Shown here in pieces: positions 33,901-42,109 of a stretch of 64,000 bases of DNA (positions are counted from its first letter, which is position 1; each line of letters begins with the position of its first letter). Where the stretch lies: NCBI GenBank assembly GCA_934486735.1, contig CAKSQL010000004.1, forward strand, positions 1 through 64,000. Direction: 5' to 3'. The notes under the pieces are model-generated. The model had not been told where the DNA came from. It searched no databases and was given only the letters and a program-made list of their open reading frames with translations. The translations under genes and the position numbers were made by a program. This DNA comes from an uncultured Clostridia bacterium (GTDB lineage Bacteria > Bacillota > Clostridia > UBA1381).

Positions 33901-35628
33901 AAAGCGGTTGAGAGTATTCGTGATTCAAAGACCGACACAAGTGTTGCGATGGGAATAATTGCGCTCAGAGCGCTCGGATATGACCCGTCGAATATCATTT
34001 CGGAGGACGGTACAAAAATCGACGCATACCGGCTTTTGAAAGAGACAAAATCGAGCGGAAACAACGGAGACGCGTATAAGCTGCTTGCGTATTCGCAAGG
34101 GGACAATGCGGGTGCGGCAGAGATTAAAGAAGTGACAGAGCGGCTGCTCTCGGCTCAGATTGACGGCAAGGGTTGGAGCAATAACGAGGATGCCGGCATA
34201 GACCCCGATACCACCGGTGCGGTGATACTCGGTCTTTCGAGCGAATATTCGGAAAATGCCGATGTCAAGAAAGCGCTTGACAGCGCGATAGCGTATTTGT
34301 CAAGCCTTGTTCAGGCTGACGGAAATATCAAGAGCAGTTATAAGGAAAGCAACTACGGAACAAATGCGAACACATCGGCGATATGTGCGATTGGTCTTGA
34401 GGCGGTCGGCGTTGATGTGTCCTCGGATGAGAGATTTTCAAACAATTCTGTCAGCCTGCTTGACGGAATAATGAGCTTTGCGGCAGAGGACGGATTCTTC
34501 TACGATTACAGCGATAAGCAGGTGAACAGGCTTGCGACCGAGCAGGCGGCGCTTGCATTGATTGCGGCAGAAAAGCATGCGAATGTGTTTGATTTTTCGA
34601 AGAATAAAAAAGATACTCTGAGTTTAAAGACATCTCAGAGCGGCTGGAACGGCTGCAGCGGAATCGGCGGCTCGGGAAACTCGGGCACAACTGCCGGCAG
34701 CGGTGACACCAAAAAGGAAAATGCAAAGATTTATTTCACGCTTGTCGGCGATTCGGCTCATGAGACAGGCAAGCACGAGGAGTACAAGACATGGATTGAT
34801 TCAAAGGAACTTGAAATATCGGATGGCATGTCTGCCGCTGACGTGGTGAAGAAGATATTAGAGAGCGAAAATTACTCTGTCAAGGGACTTGAAAACGGAT
34901 ATATTTCCGAAATCACAGCTCCCGACGGCACTGTCTTGGGCGAGTATACAAACGGGCAAAACTCTGGCTGGCTTTACTCGGTGAACGGAAATGCGCCGAC
35001 GGTCGGAATCAACGAGTATAAGATTAAGGACGGAGATAAACTGAAACTTTACTATGTAGACGATTGGTCGCTTGTAAGCTTTAAGGATGTAAAATCCGAT
35101 GACTGGTTTGCAAAGGCCGCGGAATTTGCGGCTCAAAACGGATATATTGCAGGCAGCGAAAACGGAGAATTTATGCCGAACACACCAATAACAAGGGCGA
35201 TGGTCGTAACGATTCTCGGACGGTATGACGGTGTTGATTTGGCAGGATATGCAGACAGTGCATTTTCCGATGTTGTATCGGACAGCTGGTACGGCGGATA
35301 TGTTGCGTGGGCAGCGGATAAGGGCATTGTATCGGGCATGAGCGATGAAGAATTTGCCCCGAATGACAATGTAACGCGTGAGCAGCTTGCGGCAATACTT
35401 TTCCGCTATGCAAAGCTTAAGGGCGTGGAAAATAAAATTGAATCTGCGGACGATTTTTCCGATTCTGCCAATGTTTCGGACTGGGCAAGAGAAGCGGTGC
35501 TTTGGGCAAAGGGCAGCAAAATTATTTCCGGTATGGGCGACGGACGATTTGCTCCTACAGAGCAAGCCACACGAGCACAGTTCGCAGTGATACTTATGGG
35601 ATTTGATGCGTTGATAGAGAATAAATAG
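30925..35628 (+). CDS. SLH-anchored, intrinsic-factor-like surface protein, candidate cobalamin binder
   Basis: 1567 residues: signal peptide 1-25; GLUG-type beta repeats about 50-350 (GGFVG, GGFAG, GGLVG); DUF4430 domain about 361-465; more GLUG repeats about 480-830; an Ig-like stretch about 860-945; an alpha/alpha-toroid of the terpene-cyclase/intrinsic-factor type about 950-1225 (WQAIVLAAYD, VAMGIIALRALGYDP, GWSNNEDAGIDPDTTGAVIL); a Gly/Ser linker; a second DUF4430 about 1266-1382 (GWLYSVNG, LKLYYVDDW); three SLH domains 1384-1567. Animal intrinsic factor and transcobalamin consist of just such a toroid followed by a DUF4430-like beta domain with cobalamin between them. With the cobalamin riboswitch upstream, surface B12 capture is the best inference. 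GAGG lies 9 bases before the ATG. Direct evidence of binding is lacking; a general adhesin is the alternative. Confidence 0.8.
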   Translation: MKKRITAIFAVLAMLVSVAAPSAFAEESYISISTADELIELAYSKNKEDFKKNYRLENDIDMSAASDKRPMKAIGSYSGGSDDVAFEGDFDGAGYKISNLATSSEALFGYVGESGRVENLVLERASVHFTVSDSSKYPAALVSLNKGSVENCFSVKSTVVSDLCSPAGGLVGTNFGTVKRSGVSGGSVSFGGNLGTSHGGFVGNMRGGSIEECYSTAAVDAKKWAGGFVGKAESGIISDCYALGNVSGSEEVGGFAGALAAPSVIENVYVANDIIAQSGGGLVGGKGFSFAALGTVENGYYNKDTKKPIALLENGGTAADNMKTADFASQLSDNWTQSDSENDGYPYLLNAKLYSDAAEKTTVSVKLADYDSAAYEFKRLAEFETEITKQAPTVKDIMDAAAAGDLLTYAWGENEKSTQIVTINGITPQAPDGWMFAVNGKLSAVGAGAAAVSDGDELLWFVGTPENGYNPPVWDAIDNNTYITINSADEFVEFSKNSDAWDKNYKLACDVDLSGVEFLPIGNEETPFTGIFDGCGFEIRNLKIIGDSDCQNLGLFGVIKSAKIKNVKLINVDITGGSVIGALVGRAAADETGASLIASSSASGKVTATGYSFIKQTDVGGLVGVNDSFSAESGIENMSAIDNCIADIEVSAGEKGKAEAGHVGGFVGLNKGTVLNSAAHGNVLGGNTTGGFAGINYGGSIYMSSASGNVSGAYSTGGFAGSLGLFSVTENCSSTGDVTAVGEGGSYFGGFAGTMSGKAKNCVSAGTLSTGWSYNGGFAGSFDGVVWSYNDNLRSIKNCFANSYTADGAKIKALGSYIGGVHAPSDMAAEEIGVDKETAERKIKEISAENKLAEEAAKYKDSAAVPATVREGADITDLVARLNINNSANADITLSYKSDSNVIGADDNGYTLTQKSDSVENVVLTFKSDGATLDKNIAVTLSATAKDIDKDALLENIAKAYSKNCENYWQAIVLAAYDKHFGASYSYKDFAEKAVESIRDSKTDTSVAMGIIALRALGYDPSNIISEDGTKIDAYRLLKETKSSGNNGDAYKLLAYSQGDNAGAAEIKEVTERLLSAQIDGKGWSNNEDAGIDPDTTGAVILGLSSEYSENADVKKALDSAIAYLSSLVQADGNIKSSYKESNYGTNANTSAICAIGLEAVGVDVSSDERFSNNSVSLLDGIMSFAAEDGFFYDYSDKQVNRLATEQAALALIAAEKHANVFDFSKNKKDTLSLKTSQSGWNGCSGIGGSGNSGTTAGSGDTKKENAKIYFTLVGDSAHETGKHEEYKTWIDSKELEISDGMSAADVVKKILESENYSVKGLENGYISEITAPDGTVLGEYTNGQNSGWLYSVNGNAPTVGINEYKIKDGDKLKLYYVDDWSLVSFKDVKSDDWFAKAAEFAAQNGYIAGSENGEFMPNTPITRAMVVTILGRYDGVDLAGYADSAFSDVVSDSWYGGYVAWAADKGIVSGMSDEEFAPNDNVTREQLAAILFRYAKLKGVENKIESADDFSDSANVSDWAREAVLWAKGSKIISGMGDGRFAPTEQATRAQFAVILMGFDALIENK

Positions 35629-35641
35629 GAGAAGTGTAATT

Positions 35642-38600
35642 ATGATAAGGGTAAAGTACATTTTGCTTGCATGTATATTTGTATGCTGCCAGATTCTTCC
35701 GATGGCGGCTTTGGCGGCAGGGGCCGAGCCGGCATTGGCTGACGGCGTGTATAAAATAACTTCCGGGGACGAACTTTTGTGGTTTGCCTCGGCGGTAAAC
35801 GGCGGCAGGACAGGGATAGACGGAGTGTTGGAGAATGATATAGCCTTGAGCGGAGCATGGACTCCGATAGGCACGTCATCATATAAATATACAGGCAGAT
35901 TTGACGGCAGCGGATATGAAATATCCGGTATGTCGGACAGCTCGTCGAGCGGAACATATCACGGACTTTTCGGATATATCGCATCGGCGGGACAGATAAA
36001 GAATGTGTCGGTCTCGGGAACGGTAAGTTCTACGGAAAGCAGCGGCTATGTCGGCGGAATTGCAGGATATAATCAGGGAACGATATCCGGATGCACAACA
36101 AATGTCTCGGTTTCGGGCAGAAAATATGCCGGCGGCACAGCGGGGCAAAATGACGGAACGATAACCAATTGTATTAATAAAGGAAATGCGGAGCTGTCGT
36201 CTGCCTACGGTTATGATACCGGAGTCGGTGGAATTGCGGGATATAACACAGGAGTGATAGAGTATTCTGCGAATTTTGGTAATTTGTTAAATACAAGGTA
36301 TTATACCGGCGGCATTGCAGGGCGTGTGACCGGCAGCAATATGCGTATTGCCAATTCGTATAATATGGCAGAGGTAAACGGTTATAACATTGTCGGCGGA
36401 ATTGTCGGCGGCGCCGATGGCTCGGGCAAAATAGAGTATGTATACTCTGCCGGAGAGGTGAAGTGCCGGTATAGCAGCAATTCGGCAACCAAAGGCGGAA
36501 TCGCGGGAAAGGCATCGTCAGGCATGTGTGAATATGCGTATTTTTTGCAGGATGGCGATATCAATTCCGGACTGAAGGTGTCGAGTTCGGGCACTCAGCA
36601 AAATTCGGGCGGAAAAACTGCGGAGGAATTGAAGTCGGACGACATCCTGCCGCTTTTGGGCGGAGCATATGAAAGCGACAGTGCGAATATAAATGACGGA
36701 TATCCGATTTTGAAGTGGCAGAACCCGAATGCGACATATAAAATCGAAGTGACAGTGTCCCCGGAGGACGCGGACGTGGTTTTAACCGATTCGGAGGGAA
36801 ATGCGGTCACAGGAGTTCAAAACGGCGGAGTGCACACATTTGCCGGTTTGAAAAAGGGCGAGTACACCTGCACCGTTTCGGCGGACGAGTGTGAGACCGG
36901 GACGAAAAAAATCATCGTTTCGGCAGGAGATGTATACACAACAATCAGCCTTGAAAAGAAAAGATACAAGACAGTGTTTGAAGTAAATCCCCCCGAAAGC
37001 AAATTTGTGCTTAAAAGCGGCTCGGAGGAACTTGCGGCAGAGGTGAACGGAAATATTTATGAATATAATCTCGAAAGCGGCAGCTATACATACTCGGCAA
37101 GCATGTTCGGATATGCGGCTGAGGAGGACACAATAGCAGTTAACAGAGCCGCTTTTGAAAGGACGATAAATCTTGAAAAACTGCCGTCCGCAAGGGTTAA
37201 ATTTGAGTTTGTTGACCGCGACAGTCAAGCAGTGCTTGAAAATCCGAGAACGGAAGTGAAATGCGGAGATTATATCGTTCCGTCGGAAACCGACGGCGGA
37301 TATATGCTGCCGGTCGGGGAATATGAGTATACTGTGAGAAAATCGGGCTATGCAAAGGCAAAGGATAGCCTTACGGTCGGTAATGATGATATTGCATACG
37401 GAAAGACGGTAAGAGTGTACACCTATGCATCGACTGTATGGGACGGCGACAGTGACGAGCCGGAAAACATAGACGGAGTATGGCAGATTTCAAGCGGAAA
37501 CGAGCTTACGTGGCTGGCAGAGTTTGCGAACGGAACGGTTACATCGGACAACACCTCGCAAGATGCGATTTTGCTCAATGACATTGACCTTTCGGATTTG
37601 GAATGGACTCCGATAGGTGATACAAATAAGTATACATGCACTTATAAAGGAGTATTTGACGGCAACGGAAAGACAATCAGCGGACTAAACGTAAATAAAA
37701 ATGCGGATAACCTCGGCTTGTTTGGGAAAATATCATCAACTGCGGAGATAAAGAATCTGACAGTTCGCGGCAGTGTGAACGAAAGCGGTTCAAGCCGAAA
37801 CTATGTCGGCGGCATAGTCGGCTACAGTGACGGCGGAAAAATATCCGGCTGTGTGAGCAATGTTCGCGTTACCAATCCCGGAAAGTATACCGGCGGAATC
37901 TGCGGCTATAGCACAGGCACAATTTCGGATTGCCGAAACCTCGGCGATATAAAAGCAGACGGAGACTATGCCGGCGGAATTTCAGGCTATGTAAGGGGAA
38001 GCTATTCGAAAAGCGTGAGTATTGCGAGATGTGAAAATCGCGGCGAACTTTCCTATGCAAGCGGAACAGGCAAATATAAAGGCGGAATCTGCGGATATAC
38101 GCAGTATGCTGAAATGTCGGAATGCGCAAACCTTGGAAATGTGTTTGCCAATGGGAATTTTGCAGGTGGGGTTATAGGACAAATTTACAGCGGAACGACA
38201 GTTACCGATTCGTACAACAGTGCCGATGTGTCGTCAGGCGCATATTCGGCAGGCGGTTTTGCCGGTGCGACTTATGGCTCGAATTCGAATATAACCATAA
38301 AAAATTGTTACAGCTCGGGCAGTGTCAAAACCTCACTTGTTAATTGCGGCGCGTTTATCGGACTTCTCGACGGCGGAACGATAACCAATTGTCAAACCCT
38401 GATTGAAACTGCTCCGGGCGGTGTAAATTATGGCATGCAGGCAATCGGAAAAGGAACTTCGGACGCAATCTCGACCGAGATAAATTATGAACTGCTGAAT
38501 ACGGACGGAAAATGGGAGAGAAGCCTTTTTTACAATAATAAATTCCCGTATCTGTTATGGCAGAGATTTACGGAAAAGAGCGTCAGCGTTGACGGCAGTT

Positions 38601-38839
38601 CAATTGGAGATACAATTTCAGCAGGAAAAAGAAGCATAAGCGCAATATATGAAAGCGATATCGAAAATGCCGTGCTTGTGATGGCATTGTATCGTAATAA
38701 TGCTTTGGAAAAGGTATGGAAAAGCGATTTTTGCAGCATTTCGGCAGAATATGATTTTAATAACGGAGATATCGTAAAGCTGCTGTTCTGGTCTGATAAT
38801 ACCCCGATAGAAAAGGCAAATGAAATTACAGTAGAATAA
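35642..38839 (+). CDS. secreted GLUG-repeat protein in the cobalamin-regulated operon
   Basis: 1065 residues. Signal peptide 1-26; a first GLUG array about 40-350 (repeated YVGGIAGYN, YTGGIAGR); three PEGA/carboxypeptidase-regulatory-like beta modules about 360-640 (YKIEVTVSPEDADVVLTDSE, YKTVFEVNPPESKFVLKSG, ARVKFEFVDRDS); a second GLUG array about 650-960; a C-terminal beta domain. No SLH, LPXTG or membrane anchor is seen, so it is either released or held by its partner. The start is 13 bases after the previous stop, with TAGGAGAAG as binding site, so it shares the cobalamin-controlled transcript. GLUG modules occur in adhesins; the role is unknown. Confidence 0.75.
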   Translation: MIRVKYILLACIFVCCQILPMAALAAGAEPALADGVYKITSGDELLWFASAVNGGRTGIDGVLENDIALSGAWTPIGTSSYKYTGRFDGSGYEISGMSDSSSSGTYHGLFGYIASAGQIKNVSVSGTVSSTESSGYVGGIAGYNQGTISGCTTNVSVSGRKYAGGTAGQNDGTITNCINKGNAELSSAYGYDTGVGGIAGYNTGVIEYSANFGNLLNTRYYTGGIAGRVTGSNMRIANSYNMAEVNGYNIVGGIVGGADGSGKIEYVYSAGEVKCRYSSNSATKGGIAGKASSGMCEYAYFLQDGDINSGLKVSSSGTQQNSGGKTAEELKSDDILPLLGGAYESDSANINDGYPILKWQNPNATYKIEVTVSPEDADVVLTDSEGNAVTGVQNGGVHTFAGLKKGEYTCTVSADECETGTKKIIVSAGDVYTTISLEKKRYKTVFEVNPPESKFVLKSGSEELAAEVNGNIYEYNLESGSYTYSASMFGYAAEEDTIAVNRAAFERTINLEKLPSARVKFEFVDRDSQAVLENPRTEVKCGDYIVPSETDGGYMLPVGEYEYTVRKSGYAKAKDSLTVGNDDIAYGKTVRVYTYASTVWDGDSDEPENIDGVWQISSGNELTWLAEFANGTVTSDNTSQDAILLNDIDLSDLEWTPIGDTNKYTCTYKGVFDGNGKTISGLNVNKNADNLGLFGKISSTAEIKNLTVRGSVNESGSSRNYVGGIVGYSDGGKISGCVSNVRVTNPGKYTGGICGYSTGTISDCRNLGDIKADGDYAGGISGYVRGSYSKSVSIARCENRGELSYASGTGKYKGGICGYTQYAEMSECANLGNVFANGNFAGGVIGQIYSGTTVTDSYNSADVSSGAYSAGGFAGATYGSNSNITIKNCYSSGSVKTSLVNCGAFIGLLDGGTITNCQTLIETAPGGVNYGMQAIGKGTSDAISTEINYELLNTDGKWERSLFYNNKFPYLLWQRFTEKSVSVDGSSIGDTISAGKRSISAIYESDIENAVLVMALYRNNALEKVWKSDFCSISAEYDFNNGDIVKLLFWSDNTPIEKANEITVE

Positions 38840-38849
38840 TAAAAACCTG

Positions 38850-38886
38850 CCCCCCAAAAGGAATCATGCCTTTGGGGGGTTTTTTG
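38850..38886 (+). terminator. terminator of the surface-protein operon
   Basis: CCCCCCAAAAGG pairs with CCTTTGGGGGG around a 6-7 base loop, followed by a T-run. Confidence 0.93.
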
Positions 38887-38917
38887 TTTCTTTTCGAACA
38901 TTCAATATAAAATTTGA

Positions 38918-39652
38918 CTACTCAGCATTTTTCCTGTATATTCTCGGAGATATGCCGAACTGAGCTTTAAACATTTTTGAAAATTGGGCGCTGTCGGAAA
39001 ATCCGCATTCAAGTGCTGTTTCGGTGCAGGATTTGTTTGATTTTGCAAGCAGCTCCGCAGCCAGCTGCAAACGATGATATACGGCAAAGCTGTACGGACT
39101 CATGCCATATACCTCCTTAAATGTATGCCGCAGCGTCTCATAGCCTATCCCATAGCTGTCGGCAATTTGCCTGATATCAAGTTTTTGAGTGCAGTTGTCC
39201 TTTATATAATGCATTATTTCCTCAAGATTATTATGCTTGTTTGCAAAGATATCTCTTGCCAAAAGAATCATTAGCTCCTCGCCCTTTGCCGAAATCAGCG
39301 AATTAAATCGGTATCTCGGGAGTCTTGTTTCGTTATAAATCTGAACGGCGAGCTTGTGGAGTATGGCAAAATTATTCGGCTTGTACACTCCGTCGCGAAT
39401 ATTGACATCGGAGCCGCGAATTGTGAAAAAAATTAAATTGCAGTCGGTGTAATGGGTTTCGTCATGCACAACACCGCTGTTTATAACGGCGATTGTCCCG
39501 TCCGAATACTCATATTTTTTTCCGTCTATCCGCGTTTCACCGCTGCCTTTTTCGTAAAATACAAGCTCAGTTTCGTCGTGCTTGTGAAAATCAACATATT
39601 CGCCGGGGCTTTTAAATGCCCTTGTTACAAAAAGTATTTTGGGAAATTCCAT
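38918..39652 (-). CDS. AraC-family transcriptional regulator
   Basis: 244 residues. An N-terminal cupin-like sensor domain (FHKHDETELVFYEKG, GVVHDETHY) and a C-terminal double helix-turn-helix (about 145-244: LDIRQIADSYGIGYETLRHT and TETALECGFSDSAQFSKMFK). The start is the ATG at 39652, with GGAGG ahead; a GTG three codons earlier overlaps this site. Divergent from the nucleoside hydrolase-ribokinase genes, which it probably controls in response to a sugar or nucleoside. A perfect promoter lies at 39676-39704. Confidence 0.88.
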   Translation of the reverse strand: MEFPKILFVTRAFKSPGEYVDFHKHDETELVFYEKGSGETRIDGKKYEYSDGTIAVINSGVVHDETHYTDCNLIFFTIRGSDVNIRDGVYKPNNFAILHKLAVQIYNETRLPRYRFNSLISAKGEELMILLARDIFANKHNNLEEIMHYIKDNCTQKLDIRQIADSYGIGYETLRHTFKEVYGMSPYSFAVYHRLQLAAELLAKSNKSCTETALECGFSDSAQFSKMFKAQFGISPRIYRKNAE

Positions 39653-39675
39653 ATACTGCACCTCCGTTTAAATTT

Positions 39676-39704
39676 ATTATACTCATATAAGCAGCGTTTG
39701 TCAA
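39676..39704 (-). promoter_or_regulatory. promoter of the first AraC gene
   Basis: TTGACA (39699-39704) and TATAAT (39676-39681) on the minus strand, spacing 17. No equally clear promoter was found on the plus strand for the nucleoside hydrolase gene, which fits dependence on an activator. Confidence 0.85.
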
Positions 39705-39803
39705 TATTTTTTACCAAATGATACAAAAATAACATTTTGTCAAAGACATGGCACAAATTGAATGATAAAATATCTACAAAAAGTAAGCAAGGTGTGATAG
39801 AAG

Positions 39804-40715
39804 ATGAATCAAATTTTAGAAAATTTAAATGTTCCGAAAGGAAAAATCGATGTTGTACTGGACACGGATGCATTTAATGAAATTGATGACCAATTTGCAA
39901 TTTCGTATATGATAAAGTCTACGGAAAAGCTTAATGTCAAGGCGATATATGCAGCTCCGTTTTTAAACGAAAACTCAACCTCGGCGAAGGACGGAATGGA
40001 AAAGAGCTATGATGAAATTTTAAAGCTTTTGAAGCTTGCCCAAAGAGAGGATATTTCAAAATCCGTTTTTAAAGGCTCGGATAAATATCTCGATAATGAG
40101 GAAACACCGGTTATTTCCGATGCCGCAAAGCATTTGTCGGAGCTTGCGAAGTCGTATTCGCCGCAAAATCCGCTTTATGTTGTGGAAATTGCGACAATAA
40201 CGACAATTGCATCGGCTATTCTCTTAAATCCGGAAATTGCCGAAAATCTTGTTGTGGTATGGCTCGGAGGACATGCACTTTCATTCGACAACACCGCCGA
40301 GTTCAACATGGTTCAGGATATTGCGGCGGCGCGCGTAATTTATAAAAGTAAAGCTGCATTTGTTCAGCTACCCTGCATGGGCGTGGTAGACAGCTTCCGC
40401 ATTTCCAAACCGGAGCTTATTGAATGGCTTAAAGGAAAAAATGCACTCAGCGACTATCTTGCCGAGTATTCGATTAATGCGGCGGACAGCTATGCGCTCG
40501 GAAAACCCTGGTCAAGGGTTATATGGGATGTAACCGCGGTCGCATGGCTGTTAAATGATGATGACAGATTTATGCATAGCCGCATTATCCCGAAGCATCT
40601 TCCGAATTATGACGCACAGTACAATCTTGCGCCGATGGATTCGCTTATGAGATATGTGTACAGCATTGAACGTGACAGCCTGATGGAGGATATGATAAAC
40701 AAGCTTACCCGGTAA
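39804..40715 (+). CDS. nucleoside hydrolase (IunH family)
   Basis: 303 residues. The calcium-binding signature is present as DTDAFNEIDDQFAISY (19-34), a variant of D-x-D-x-x-x-D-D; the later VVWLGGHA and the Asp in VIWDVTAVAWLL complete the site. The enzyme splits the N-glycosidic bond of nucleosides, releasing base and ribose. The segment FDNTAEFNMVQDIAAARVI is also typical. AAGGTG precedes the ATG. Ribokinase follows 342 bases later, so released ribose can be phosphorylated. Whether purine or pyrimidine nucleosides are preferred cannot be judged. Confidence 0.88.
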   Translation: MNQILENLNVPKGKIDVVLDTDAFNEIDDQFAISYMIKSTEKLNVKAIYAAPFLNENSTSAKDGMEKSYDEILKLLKLAQREDISKSVFKGSDKYLDNEETPVISDAAKHLSELAKSYSPQNPLYVVEIATITTIASAILLNPEIAENLVVVWLGGHALSFDNTAEFNMVQDIAAARVIYKSKAAFVQLPCMGVVDSFRISKPELIEWLKGKNALSDYLAEYSINAADSYALGKPWSRVIWDVTAVAWLLNDDDRFMHSRIIPKHLPNYDAQYNLAPMDSLMRYVYSIERDSLMEDMINKLTR

Positions 40716-40716
40716 C

Positions 40717-40988
40717 ATGAAAAATATGCGTCGCATCTCACCTTTTATCGAGATTCGGAGTATGTGTATACACCGTCATCTCTCAAAAAGGCAACCTGCT
40801 CGCATCTTTTCCATGTTACAATACAGGGAATGAAAAATATGCGCCGCATTCACCTTTTATCGAGGTTCGGAGTATGTGTATACGCCGTCATCTCTCAAAA
40901 AGGCAATCTGCACGCATCTTTCCCATGTTGAAATATAAGGAATGAAAATATGCGCCGCATTCACCTTTTATCGAGGTTCAGAGTATGT
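40717..40988 (+). repeat. tandem repeat of 112-113 bp between nucleoside hydrolase and ribokinase genes
   Basis: Units start at 40717, 40830 and 40942, each with ATGAAAAATATGCG or close to it; the third stops after about 47 bases. They share CACCTTTTATCGAG, GGAGTATGTGTATAC and GTCATCTCTCAAAAAGGCAA. Single-base length changes shift the frame between units, so the repeats are not conserved as protein. GTGTATACAC is a perfect palindrome in unit 1. It fills most of the 342-base gap in the operon. Confidence 0.92.
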
Positions 40989-41057
40989 TCTCGAGCGAGT
41001 AATGCAGCCATCGGCGTTAAAATTTATACCGCTTTATCAGCGGAATGGGGGATTAAA

Positions 41058-41969
41058 ATGAAAAAAATATGTATAATCGGAAGTATAAACATGGACATGG
41101 TTATCGAGACAGCATATCCGCCCGTTATGGGCGAGACGGTTCATGGCAGCGGATTTAAGACCGTACCGGGCGGCAAAGGTGCAAACCAGGCGGTTGCCGC
41201 TGCAAAGCTCGGGAATGAAGTATCATTTATCGGAGCGGTCGGAAAGGACGCTTTCGGCGCGCAAATGATTGAGAACCTGAAAAACTCGGGTGTGAACGTG
41301 TCCGGAATCGAAAGCTTCGGCACAAGCGGAATTGCTATGATAATTGTGTCGGGCGGAGATAATACAATAATTTTGGAGGGAGGTGCAAACATGACTTTGG
41401 ACAATTCCTTGATTGACCGCCATATCTCATTGATAGAAGAAAGCGATATTGTCATATTCCAGCTTGAAATACCCTCCGAAACTGTTTTATATGCGATGAA
41501 AAAGGCAAAGGAGCTTGGAAAAAAGGTTCTTTTAAATCCTGCCCCGATTGCAACATTTGACACAGAGATGCTGAAATATACAGATATATTTATCCCCAAT
41601 CAGCATGAGGCGGGGAGCATATTGGGCATGAAAATTGATGATGAAGCATCGGCGCGCGGAGCCTGCCGCGAGTTTATCGACATGGGAGTCAATCAGACGA
41701 TAATAACACTCGGCAGTGACGGATGTGTGTACAACATGGGAACGGATATCTTCACTCAGCCTGCATTTAAAGTAAAGGCGGTTGATTCAACAGCCGCCGG
41801 CGACAGCTTTATCGGTGCATTTTGCGCCGGGCTTGACAGCCGCGGCATAAAAGACGCGGTGCGCTATGCGTGCGCTGTCAGCGCAGTGGTTGTGAGCCGA
41901 GCCGGAGCTTCAAGCTCGATTCCGAGCCGCGACGAGGTTGAAGAGTTTTTGAAAGAAAAAAGTGTCTGA
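41058..41969 (+). CDS. rbsK: ribokinase
   Basis: 303 residues from MKKICIIGSINMDMV, with GGGGG 6 bases ahead; an upstream extension to 40950 would run through the tandem repeat and is rejected. PfkB family: GGKGANQAVAAAKLG (substrate site, near 40) and DSTAAGDSFIGAF with the catalytic Asp (near 250), the RbsK form of the signature. It makes ribose 5-phosphate and pairs logically with the nucleoside hydrolase upstream. Other PfkB sugar kinases are possible, but the spacing of motifs fits ribokinase well. Confidence 0.9.
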   Translation: MKKICIIGSINMDMVIETAYPPVMGETVHGSGFKTVPGGKGANQAVAAAKLGNEVSFIGAVGKDAFGAQMIENLKNSGVNVSGIESFGTSGIAMIIVSGGDNTIILEGGANMTLDNSLIDRHISLIEESDIVIFQLEIPSETVLYAMKKAKELGKKVLLNPAPIATFDTEMLKYTDIFIPNQHEAGSILGMKIDDEASARGACREFIDMGVNQTIITLGSDGCVYNMGTDIFTQPAFKVKAVDSTAAGDSFIGAFCAGLDSRGIKDAVRYACAVSAVVVSRAGASSSIPSRDEVEEFLKEKSV

Positions 41970-42058
41970 CAGAATCCATGTCAACGTGGATAGGAATAAG
42001 GCAGTATTTTTCGGTATGCGCAATTTCCGACAGATTAAAAATCTTTTGATTCCTATAT

Positions 42059-42109
42059 ATATAAGCAAAGCCGTCCTGCAAATTTTAACGCAGGCGGCTT
42101 TGCTTATAT
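42059..42109. terminator. terminator between rbsK and the second AraC gene
   Basis: ATATAAGCAAAGCCG and CCTGC pair with GCAGG and CGGCTTTGCTTATAT. The right arm overlaps the last codons of the convergent AraC gene. Confidence 0.75.

Noticed and set aside
40717..40941. Repeated small protein beginning MKNMRRI
   Set aside because: The two full units have different frames after the first codons, so the protein is not conserved.
40950..41057. N-terminal extension of ribokinase
   Set aside because: It would run through the tandem repeat; family likeness and GGGGG spacing both point to 41058.
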